From: CAIOYC01 sp038327995
GTDB lineage: Bacteria > Pseudomonadota > Alphaproteobacteria > Caulobacterales > Caulobacteraceae
DNA: 64,000 bases
Reading direction: 5' to 3'
Assembly: GCA_038327995.1 (NCBI GenBank)
Contig: JBBQLP010000006.1
Span: 1 to 64,000 of the forward strand
Shown here: positions 1-6,977 of the stretch, one piece after another
How positions within the stretch are numbered: the first letter of the stretch is position 1
How the letters are laid out: each line of letters starts with the position of its first letter
Translations under genes and position numbers: made by a program
The notes under the pieces: model-generated
Databases searched by the model: none
Told to the model about the DNA's origin: nothing
What the model saw: the letters and a program-made list of their open reading frames with translations, nothing else

Positions 1-1755
1 GTCTGGGGCAACCACGAGGGCTCGATCCTGATGTGGGCACTGATCCTCGCCGGCTGGACGCTGGCCGTCGCGCTGTGCACCAGGACCATCGACGACCGCA
101 CCGTCGCCCGGGTGCTCGGCATCATGGGCCTGATCAGCTGCGGCTTCCTGCTGTTCACGCTGCTCACCTCCAACCCTTTCGAGCGCCTGCTGCCGGCAGC
201 CGCGGACGGCAAGGATCTCAATCCGCTGCTGCAGGATGCGGGCATGATCATCCACCCGCCGATGCTGTACATCGGCTACGTGGGCTTCGTGGTGCCTTTC
301 GCGTTCTCCGTGGCGGCGCTGCTGGACGGCAACGTCGATGCGCGCTGGCTGCGCTGGACGCGGCCGTGGACCAACATCGCCTGGGCGTTCCTGACCATCG
401 GCATCGCCCTCGGCAGCTGGTGGGCGTACTACGAGCTGGGTTGGGGTGGCTGGTGGTTCTGGGACCCGGTGGAGAACGCCAGCTTCATGCCGTGGCTGGC
501 GGGCACTGCACTTCTCCACTCCGCCATCGTCACAGAAAAGCGCGGCGCGTTGCAGGGCTGGACCGTGTTCCTAGCGCTCACCGCCTTTACCTTCTCCATG
601 CTGGGCGCGTTCCTGGTGCGGTCGGGGGTCTTGACCAGCGTGCACGCCTTCGCCGTCGATCCGACGCGGGGGGTGTTGCTGCTCGCCATTTTGGGCATAG
701 CGGCAGGTTCTGGGTTCGCGCTTTTCGCCTGGCGGGCGCCGAGCCTGAAGGCTTCGGGCCTGTTCGCCCCGGTCAGCCGGGAGGGCGCACTGATCCTCAA
801 CAACCTGTTCCTTGCAGCCGCGCTGACGACCGTGGCGCTCGGCACCCTCTATCCCCTGATCCGCCAGGCTTTGACCGGCGAGGCCATCAGCGTAGGCGCG
901 CCATATTTCGCGCTGACGTTTGCGCCGATCATGGGGCTGTGCCTGCTGATCGTCCCCATCGGCCCCCTGCTGGCGTGGAAGCGGGCGGATGTGTTCGCGG
1001 CGGCGCAGCGGCTGTGGGCGGCGGCGGGACTAGCGCTAGCCGCGGGGCTGGTCTGGCTGGTGCTGGTTCAGCCCGGAAAGCTGGTCCCGGCCATCGGCCT
1101 TGTGCTTGGGGTATGGCTGATCGCGGGGGCCGCAGCCGAGCTTCTGATCCGCGTGCGCGCAGGATCGGTTCCTGTCGCTGAAGCCTTTCGCCGTCTTGGA
1201 TCTCTGCCGCGGGGGGCGTTCGGGATGACGCTGGCGCACGCGGGGCTGGGCGTCTTCGTGCTGGGCGCAGCGGTGGAGACCTCCGGCCGGATCGAGGCGG
1301 CTCAGGCCCTCAGCATCGGCCAGTCGCTTGAAGTCGGCGCGTATGAATTGACCCTCACCGGCGTCGCCCCCGCCGAGGGACCGAACTATTCCGCCGAGCG
1401 CGGGACCCTACGCGTTGTGGGTCCACACGGTTTCGTCGGGAGCATGAGCCCCGAGCGCCGCTTCTACCCCGCCAACCGCCAATCCACCTCCCAGGTCGCC
1501 ATCGATGCGCGGGGGCCGAGCGATCTATACATCGTGCTTGGCGAGCGGCGGGAGGGCGACGCCTTGGCGGGGAAGGGGCCAACCTGGCTGATCCGCGCCT
1601 TCTGGAATCCCTGGGCCAGGCTGATCTTCGGCGGGCCGTTGCTGATGGCGCTGGGCGGGCTGGTGTCTCTTTCGGACCGACGCCTGCGCATCGCGGCCGG
1701 GGCAAGGGCCAGTTCCGCAGTGGGCCACGGCCTTAACCCCTCACCGGCGCCGTAG
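1..1755 (+). CDS. ccmF: Cytochrome c heme lyase subunit CcmF/CycK (5' partial)
   Basis: Integral membrane subunit of the system I cytochrome c maturation complex, which attaches heme to apocytochrome c on the periplasmic side of the inner membrane. The reading frame is open from base 1, and the first residues (WGNHEGS) are the conserved internal CcmF motif, so the N-terminus lies outside the window. The tryptophan-rich WWD heme-handling signature is present around bases 418-486 (WWFWDPVENASF), with many hydrophobic segments before and after and a soluble periplasmic stretch near the C-terminus. The stop codon overlaps the GTG start of ccmH by one base, so the two are translationally coupled. 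No ccmG lies between them, which matches the cycHJKL order of other alphaproteobacteria. Confidence 0.95.
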   Translation, partial: VWGNHEGSILMWALILAGWTLAVALCTRTIDDRTVARVLGIMGLISCGFLLFTLLTSNPFERLLPAAADGKDLNPLLQDAGMIIHPPMLYIGYVGFVVPFAFSVAALLDGNVDARWLRWTRPWTNIAWAFLTIGIALGSWWAYYELGWGGWWFWDPVENASFMPWLAGTALLHSAIVTEKRGALQGWTVFLALTAFTFSMLGAFLVRSGVLTSVHAFAVDPTRGVLLLAILGIAAGSGFALFAWRAPSLKASGLFAPVSREGALILNNLFLAAALTTVALGTLYPLIRQALTGEAISVGAPYFALTFAPIMGLCLLIVPIGPLLAWKRADVFAAAQRLWAAAGLALAAGLVWLVLVQPGKLVPAIGLVLGVWLIAGAAAELLIRVRAGSVPVAEAFRRLGSLPRGAFGMTLAHAGLGVFVLGAAVETSGRIEAAQALSIGQSLEVGAYELTLTGVAPAEGPNYSAERGTLRVVGPHGFVGSMSPERRFYPANRQSTSQVAIDARGPSDLYIVLGERREGDALAGKGPTWLIRAFWNPWARLIFGGPLLMALGGLVSLSDRRLRIAAGARASSAVGHGLNPSPAP

Positions 1756-2345
1756 TGGGCGACCCTCGCCTCCTTCCCTATTTCGCGGCTCTACTTCGCT
1801 TCGCAGGCGAGAAACTTCGGCCTGGGAGAGGATTTCCGCTCCTTCTGACCGCCCTTTTCGCCGCCCTCTCCATCGCCGCAGCCTCGTCAGACCCGGCGGA
1901 GCGACTTTCCAACCCGCAGCAGGAAGCCCGCGCGCGGGCGCTGTTCACCGAGGTGCGGTGCCTGGTCTGTCAGAACGAGTCCATCGACGATTCCGACGCC
2001 GACCTCGCCTCCGATCTGCGCAGGGCCGTGCGGGCGCAGGTGGCGCAGGGCCGCTCCAATGCGCAGGTGAAGCGCTATCTCACCGACCGCTACGGCGAGT
2101 TCGTGCTGTTGAAGCCGAGCTTTTCCCCCGGCAATGCGCTGCTCTGGTTGGCCCCGTTCGGGATCGTGATGATCGGCGGAGCGGTGTTCGCTTTGCGCTC
2201 CCGGCGCGTATTGGCTCCGGTGACGCCCCTGTCGGATGAAGAAGAAGCCGCCCTCAAGGGATTTGGCCAAGGTTCCGCCGCAGAGACGCCTCATGAAAAA
2301 CGCGCGGGCGTGTCGGAAGATCGGCCCAAGACCATTGGCGCCTGA
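1755..2345 (+). CDS. ccmH: Cytochrome c maturation protein CcmH/CycL
   Basis: Membrane-anchored thiol-disulfide protein that keeps the apocytochrome CXXCH cysteines reduced and works with CcmF in heme ligation. The protein has 196 residues. It contains the diagnostic motif RCLVCQNESI with the paired cysteines at bases 1957-1986, then the three-helix CcmH core and a C-terminal hydrophobic segment (about residues 130-150). The GTG start shares one base with the ccmF TAG stop. The first 30 or so residues look like an arginine-rich leader followed by a hydrophobic signal anchor, which fits periplasmic exposure. A later start cannot be excluded, but coupling to ccmF favours this one. Confidence 0.93.
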   Translation: MGDPRLLPYFAALLRFAGEKLRPGRGFPLLLTALFAALSIAAASSDPAERLSNPQQEARARALFTEVRCLVCQNESIDDSDADLASDLRRAVRAQVAQGRSNAQVKRYLTDRYGEFVLLKPSFSPGNALLWLAPFGIVMIGGAVFALRSRRVLAPVTPLSDEEEAALKGFGQGSAAETPHEKRAGVSEDRPKTIGA

Positions 2346-2440
2346 CGACAGGGAAACTAGCTTCCTCTCAAAGGCTTTATGTTCGGCAGGCCGACGGCGC
2401 GGATGGCGTGCGGGGTCGCCGGACCAGGGAAACGAACGAT

Positions 2441-4036
2441 ATGGCTGACAAGAAAAAGGGTTTCCTCGCTGGCGCGGCGGTCGGGATCGGCGTGGCGGCG
2501 GTGGCGGCCGTGGGCGTCGGGCTACAATGGCCCTCGGCGATGGCCGAGGGGCGCGCGCCCCTGATCCGCGCCTCCACAGCGCCGATCTTCGCGCCTCCTC
2601 CAGGGGCCCCTCTGTCGTTCGCCGACATCTTCCAGCGGGTGTCTCCTGCGGTGGTGTCGATCAACGTCACCTCGCACGTTGATATCGCCAAGCTGCGCGC
2701 GGAGAGCCCCGACTTCGGCGGGCTGCCCTTCGCCATTCCAGGTGCGCCCCAGGGCGTGCGCCCGAACTCGCGCGGCAATAACGGAACAGGTCCTGGCGAA
2801 ACCTCTCCCAAGGCGCCCAAGGGGCCCGAGGTGCAGGCGTCGGGTTCAGGCTTCTTTATCTCGCCGGACGGCTATCTCGTCACCAACAACCACGTCATCG
2901 ACGGCGCCGAGAGCATCAAGGTGATCCTCAACGACAAGACCTCGTTGACCGCCACGGTCGTGGGGCATGACGAGGAGACCGATCTGGCGGTGTTGAAGGT
3001 GGAGGGACGCAACCATCCCTTCGTCACCTTCGCCACGGGGGCCAAGCCGCGCGTCGGCGACTGGGTGATCGCGGTGGGCAATCCGTTCAACCTCGGCGGC
3101 ACGGCGACGGCGGGGATCATCTCCGCTTATGGCCGCGACCTGCAGGACCAGTCTTCCAGCTTCGTCGATTATCTGCAGATCGACGCGCCCATCAACCGGG
3201 GCAATTCCGGCGGCCCGACGTTCGACGTCTATGGCAATGTGATCGGCGTCAACACCGCCATCTACTCGCCCTCGGGCGGGTCGGTGGGGATCGGCTTCGC
3301 GGTGCCGGCAAATATCGCCGACCGGATCACCAAAGAGCTGATGGCGGGGCACAAGATCACCCGCGGCTATCTCGGCGTCACCATCCAGAGCATGACGGAA
3401 GACCTGTCAGCCAGCCTCGGCCTCGCGCCGAATCAGGGCGCCCTGGTCAAGGACGTGGTGCCCGGCGGTCCGTCCGACAAGGCAGGCATCCAGCAGGGCG
3501 ACGTGGTGCTCTCGGCCAACGGCGTGCCGGTCGCGTCCTCGCAGGAACTGACTCGCACCGTCTCGCTGGTCAAGGCAGGCGAGCCGATCCATCTGAAGGT
3601 GGTGCGCTCAGGCAAGACGCTCAATATCGACGTGCGTTCGGGCGTGCGACCCAGTGCAGCGCAACTGGCGGCCAAGGGCGGAACCGGCGGCGACGAAGAG
3701 GGCGCGGCGCCCGGCTCCGATGCCCCCACCGCGCCCAAGACCACCGTTCTCGGCATGGGGATCGAAACTCTGACCGACGCGCTGCGCAAGCGGCTGGGCC
3801 TCGCCGACACTGTCCATGGGGTCATCATCGACACGGTTGATGAGGAAAGCGACGCTGGAAAAAAGGGTCTATCGAAGGGCGATGTGATCTTGAAGGCGGG
3901 CGATACGACGGTGACGAAGCCGTCCGATGTTGTTGCAGCGGTGGTCGAGGCGAAAAAGCTGGGCCGGACGGCCGTCCTACTGTTTGTGTCGCGCGCCGGA
4001 AACACGGTGTTCGTGCCCGTTAAAGTCGAGAAGTGA
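2441..4036 (+). CDS. degP: DegP/HtrA-family periplasmic serine protease (Do-like)
   Basis: Periplasmic trypsin-like protease and chaperone that degrades or refolds damaged envelope proteins. With the ATG at 2441 it has 531 residues: a signal-anchor hydrophobic stretch (about residues 7-30), a protease domain with the catalytic triad His151 (NNHVIDG), Asp181 (ETDLAVL) and Ser256 (GNSGGP), and two PDZ domains (roughly residues 290-380 and 430-530). A longer reading from GTG 2408 exists, but the ATG is preceded by AGGGA at suitable spacing and starts directly before the signal sequence. It sits between cycL and a two-component system, a linkage recognisable in other alphaproteobacteria, so it may be part of an envelope-stress unit. 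Confidence 0.94.
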   Translation: MADKKKGFLAGAAVGIGVAAVAAVGVGLQWPSAMAEGRAPLIRASTAPIFAPPPGAPLSFADIFQRVSPAVVSINVTSHVDIAKLRAESPDFGGLPFAIPGAPQGVRPNSRGNNGTGPGETSPKAPKGPEVQASGSGFFISPDGYLVTNNHVIDGAESIKVILNDKTSLTATVVGHDEETDLAVLKVEGRNHPFVTFATGAKPRVGDWVIAVGNPFNLGGTATAGIISAYGRDLQDQSSSFVDYLQIDAPINRGNSGGPTFDVYGNVIGVNTAIYSPSGGSVGIGFAVPANIADRITKELMAGHKITRGYLGVTIQSMTEDLSASLGLAPNQGALVKDVVPGGPSDKAGIQQGDVVLSANGVPVASSQELTRTVSLVKAGEPIHLKVVRSGKTLNIDVRSGVRPSAAQLAAKGGTGGDEEGAAPGSDAPTAPKTTVLGMGIETLTDALRKRLGLADTVHGVIIDTVDEESDAGKKGLSKGDVILKAGDTTVTKPSDVVAAVVEAKKLGRTAVLLFVSRAGNTVFVPVKVEK

Positions 4037-4131
4037 AGATCGATAAGTGAAGCTCGATAGGTAGGATACTGCTCCAGCAGCGGGCGATTCGCGCCTGTCG
4101 CCGGTTCGATCACTGAGGCTTGGGGGCGGGC

Positions 4132-4803
4132 ATGAAGATACTCATCATCGAGGACGATACGGCCGCCGCCGCCGCCATGGCGCGGGGCCTCGAAGACGCC
4201 GGGCACGTCACCACTCACGCCGAAGACGGCGAGGCGGGACTGAAGGCGGCGCAGGGCGGCGGGTTCGATGTTCTGGTGGTCGACCGGATGATGCCCAAGC
4301 TCGACGGGGTTCAGGTGGTGGAGGCACTCCGGCGTGAAGGGGATCAGACCCCGGTGCTGTTCCTCTCTGCCCTGGGCGAGGTGGCCAATCGGGTCGAGGG
4401 ACTGAAGGCGGGCGGCGACGACTATCTGGTCAAGCCTTACGCCTTCGCCGAACTGATCGCCCGGGTCGAGGCCCTGTCGAGGCGCCGCGAGACCGGCTCG
4501 GTGGCGACGATCCTGAAGGTCGGCGATCTGGAGATGGACCTGATCGGCCGCGCCGTGCACCGGGCCGGGCAGGAGATCGACCTGCAACCGCGAGAGTTTC
4601 AGCTTCTGGAATATCTGATGCGCAACGCCGGTCAGTCGGTCACGCGCACCATGCTGCTGGAAAAGGTCTGGGAATACCATTTTGACCCCCAGACCAATGT
4701 AATCGACGTGCATATCTCGCGCCTGCGCTCCAAGATCGATAAGGGTTTCCCCCGCGCCATGCTGCAAACAGTGCGCGGCGCCGGGTATCGGCTGGAGGCT
4801 TGA
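4132..4803 (+). CDS. OmpR/PhoB-family response regulator
   Basis: Two-component transcription factor of 223 residues. The N-terminal receiver domain has the acidic pair after the first strand (MKILIIEDD), the phospho-acceptor Asp51 (VVDRMMP) and the conserved Lys in the LVKPYAF segment. The C-terminal half is a winged-helix trans_reg_C DNA-binding domain ending in the usual IDVHISRLRSKID and RGAGYRL segments. A TTG at 4120 would add four residues, but the ATG at 4132 matches the family N-terminus exactly. Its cognate kinase is almost certainly the gene at 5490, now separated from it by the vapBC pair. The regulon is not identifiable from sequence. Confidence 0.93.
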   Translation: MKILIIEDDTAAAAAMARGLEDAGHVTTHAEDGEAGLKAAQGGGFDVLVVDRMMPKLDGVQVVEALRREGDQTPVLFLSALGEVANRVEGLKAGGDDYLVKPYAFAELIARVEALSRRRETGSVATILKVGDLEMDLIGRAVHRAGQEIDLQPREFQLLEYLMRNAGQSVTRTMLLEKVWEYHFDPQTNVIDVHISRLRSKIDKGFPRAMLQTVRGAGYRLEA

Positions 4804-4810
4804 GATTGCC

Positions 4811-4838
4811 CGGCTAGACGGCTATCGTTAGTCGGCTA
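4811..4838 (+). promoter_or_regulatory. Three CGGCTA repeats upstream of vapB (candidate autoregulatory operator)
   Basis: The hexamer CGGCTA occurs at 4811-4816, 4819-4824 and 4833-4838, in the 57-base gap between the response regulator stop and the vapB ATG. VapB antitoxins normally repress their own operon by binding repeated or palindromic sites in this position, so an operator is inferred. No confident -35/-10 pair is visible. Confidence 0.4.
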
Positions 4839-4860
4839 GCCAACGAGATGGAGTGGATCT

Positions 4861-5094
4861 ATGGCTTTTCACATCAGAGACGCAGAAGCCGACAAGCTTG
4901 TGCGAGAATTGGCCGCGCAAGAAGGTGTTGGAATAACCGAAGCCGTAAAGATCGCAACGAAGGCTAAGCTTGAGGCGCGACGCAAAGATCAGTTCTGGAA
5001 AAATCTGGAAGCGATACAGGATCGGATCGCTGCCTATCCCAATACAGGACTGAAGGCAGACGAGGCGTTTTACGACTCGCTCAACGACGAGTGA
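4861..5094 (+). CDS. vapB: VapB-family antitoxin (Rv0623/PSK type)
   Basis: Small 77-residue antitoxin of a type II toxin-antitoxin module; the N-terminal half should bind DNA and the C-terminal half should wrap and block the VapC active site. The sequence begins MAFHIRDAEADKLVREL and continues with a TEAVKIATKAKLE helix, as in Rv0623-like (PSK_trans_fac) antitoxins. GGAG at about 4850 supports the ATG at 4861. The stop codon overlaps the toxin start in a TGATG junction. Codon choice is less GC-biased than in the flanking genes (frequent aaa, gaa and gtt), which suggests horizontal arrival. It lies between a response regulator and its kinase. Confidence 0.9.
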   Translation: MAFHIRDAEADKLVRELAAQEGVGITEAVKIATKAKLEARRKDQFWKNLEAIQDRIAAYPNTGLKADEAFYDSLNDE

Positions 5095-5483
5095 TGTTCG
5101 TCGACGCCTCGGCCCTCGTCTCAATTCTTACGCGCGAGGAGGATTGGGCCAGGTTGGCCGCGCGCGTCAGAGAAGCAGACGTAGCCAAAACGTCTGCAAT
5201 CGCCATTTACGAGGCAAGCCTGGCGATTGCGCGCAAGAAAGCTGCCCCTGTCGATCAGGTGCTCCGTGAGGTCGAGGAGTTTATTCTGTCGTCCAAGTTA
5301 GAAGTTGTTTCGATCGGGATACTTGAGGCTCGCCTCGCCATCGACGCCCACGCTCGCTATGGTCGGAACCGTCACAAGGCTGCGCTGAACATGGGGGACT
5401 GTTTCGCCTATGCGTGCGCCAGGCTCTCCGGGGCGGAGTTGCTCTACAAGGGCGAGGATTTTGCCCAAACCGATCTGGCCTGA
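5094..5483 (+). CDS. vapC: VapC-family PIN-domain ribonuclease toxin
   Basis: Toxin of the VapBC module; VapC proteins are Mg-dependent RNases that typically cut tRNA or rRNA when antitoxin is degraded. It has 129 residues from the ATG at 5094, which shares its A with the vapB TGA stop; a GTG three bases upstream is a less likely start. The acidic PIN-domain residues are recognisable as Asp4 (FVDASA), Glu40 (IYEASL), Asp102 (MGDCFAYA) and a C-terminal Asp122 (GEDFAQTDL), so the active site looks intact. Six bases separate its stop from the downstream kinase ATG, so vapC and the kinase are probably cotranscribed. Confidence 0.92.
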   Translation: MFVDASALVSILTREEDWARLAARVREADVAKTSAIAIYEASLAIARKKAAPVDQVLREVEEFILSSKLEVVSIGILEARLAIDAHARYGRNRHKAALNMGDCFAYACARLSGAELLYKGEDFAQTDLA

Positions 5484-5489
5484 GCGCCC

Positions 5490-6890
5490 ATGCGCCTGCC
5501 CTCCTTGTTCCGCACTACGCCGTTCCGGCTGACGCTCCTGTTCCTGGCCCTGTTCGCGGCGGCCGCGGCGGCGTTCCTGGCCTATGTCTATGTGGCGACG
5601 GCGGGGGAGGTGACGCGTCAGGCAGATATGGAAATCCGGCGCGAGGTGGGCTCGCTCCAGACCGTTTATGCGCGGGGAGGGGTGGACGCCCTTAACCAGG
5701 CGATCATCGAGCGGTCGGTGGGCGACCGGCCCTTTTTCTACCTCCTGATGCACCCGGACGGCTCGACCATCTCCGGCAATATCGCCGCCACTCCGGTCGA
5801 GCCGAAGACCTCGCCCGAGGCCCACGCCGCTTTCCGCGTCAGCCAGACCGATCCCGACGGGGCGGTGGTGCGCCGGAACGCCCGGGGCTGGCAGATGAAG
5901 TTCGCCACCGGAGAGCTTCTGTTCGTGGGCGCCGATATCGACGAGGCGCGCTTCTACGTGATCCGGCTGGTGCGGGCGATCTGGGGGGCGGGGGTGCTGG
6001 TGGTGCTGCTGGGCCTGGGCGGGGGGCTTCTGATTAGCCGCAACGTCTCGCGCAGCATGGCCGAACTGAACAAGGTCGTGGCGGCGGTGGAGGGGGGCGA
6101 CCTGCGCGCCCGCGCCCACGTTCGGGGCGTCGGCGACGAGTATGACGAGCTTTCCGGGCGCCTGAACGCCATGCTGGACCGGGTGGAGCGGCTGATGGGG
6201 GGCCTGCGCCACGCTGGCGACGCCATCGCTCACGACCTGCGCTCGCCGCTCACCCGCCTTAGAGCCCGCCTTGAAGCGGCGCTGATCGAGGTCGATGCGG
6301 GCGAGATCGATCCCACCAGAGCCTTGGTCCAGGCGCTGGAAGACTCCGACGGGGTTCTGAAGACCTTCAACGCCGTGCTGGCCATATCCCGGCTTCAGGC
6401 GGCGGGTGCGCCCGATCAAGCGGTGTTTGAGCCCGCTGAGCTGGCCGCCGATGTCGCCGACCTCTACGGGCCCGTCTGCGAAGACAAGCAGATCGACTTC
6501 AAGGCCGAGGTCGCGCGCGGCCTCTCCATGCGCGGCAACCGCGAGTTCCTGGCCCAAGCGCTGGCGAATCTGATCGACAATGCGGTGAAATACACCCCTG
6601 AGGGTGGCGCGATCATGCTGCGCGCGCGGTCCCGCTCTTCAGGCGACATCGAGCTTTCCGTCACCGACACCGGGCCGGGGGTGGCTGAGGCTGACCGGGC
6701 GCGGGTGGTGCAGCGTTTTGTCAGGCTGGAGAACAGTCGCAACCAGCCCGGCGCCGGGCTCGGCCTTTCCCTGGTGGCGGCGGTGGCCGAGGCGCACGGC
6801 GGACGGCTTGAACTCGATGAAGGACCGGGCGCCTTGGACGGCAAAGGGCCGGGTCTGAGGGCGGCGCTCGTGTTTCCGCCCGCCGTTTGA
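5490..6890 (+). CDS. Two-component sensor histidine kinase
   Basis: Inner-membrane sensor kinase of 466 residues. Two transmembrane helices (about residues 12-34 and 160-185) flank a periplasmic sensor region of about 125 residues, followed by a HAMP linker, the dimerisation/phospho-acceptor domain with His248 (AIAHDLRSPLTRLR) and the HATPase domain with N box (NLIDNAVKYTP), G1 (DTGPGV) and G2 (GAGLGLSL). It is the presumed partner of the regulator at 4132-4803. In related genomes the two genes are normally adjacent; here a vapBC pair separates them and the kinase starts only six bases after vapC. The signal sensed is unknown; proximity to degP hints at an envelope cue. Confidence 0.93.
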   Translation: MRLPSLFRTTPFRLTLLFLALFAAAAAAFLAYVYVATAGEVTRQADMEIRREVGSLQTVYARGGVDALNQAIIERSVGDRPFFYLLMHPDGSTISGNIAATPVEPKTSPEAHAAFRVSQTDPDGAVVRRNARGWQMKFATGELLFVGADIDEARFYVIRLVRAIWGAGVLVVLLGLGGGLLISRNVSRSMAELNKVVAAVEGGDLRARAHVRGVGDEYDELSGRLNAMLDRVERLMGGLRHAGDAIAHDLRSPLTRLRARLEAALIEVDAGEIDPTRALVQALEDSDGVLKTFNAVLAISRLQAAGAPDQAVFEPAELAADVADLYGPVCEDKQIDFKAEVARGLSMRGNREFLAQALANLIDNAVKYTPEGGAIMLRARSRSSGDIELSVTDTGPGVAEADRARVVQRFVRLENSRNQPGAGLGLSLVAAVAEAHGGRLELDEGPGALDGKGPGLRAALVFPPAV

Positions 6891-6977
6891 TCCCCGCCCT
6901 TACTTCGTGGTGCGATCCGACGTATCAGGCGGGTGAGGCGAGGCCGTGACGAGCGTTCCGGCGCACAAGGAGCAAGA

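Noticed and set aside
3433..4767. Long minus-strand ORF (444 codons) opposite degP and the response regulator
   Set aside because: Antisense to two clearly real genes with good catalytic motifs; its sequence is His/Arg/Gln-rich as expected from GC-rich antisense frames and matches no family.
5298..6557. Minus-strand ORF of 419 codons opposite the histidine kinase
   Set aside because: Antisense frame of a gene with intact H, N and G boxes; composition typical of shadow frames.
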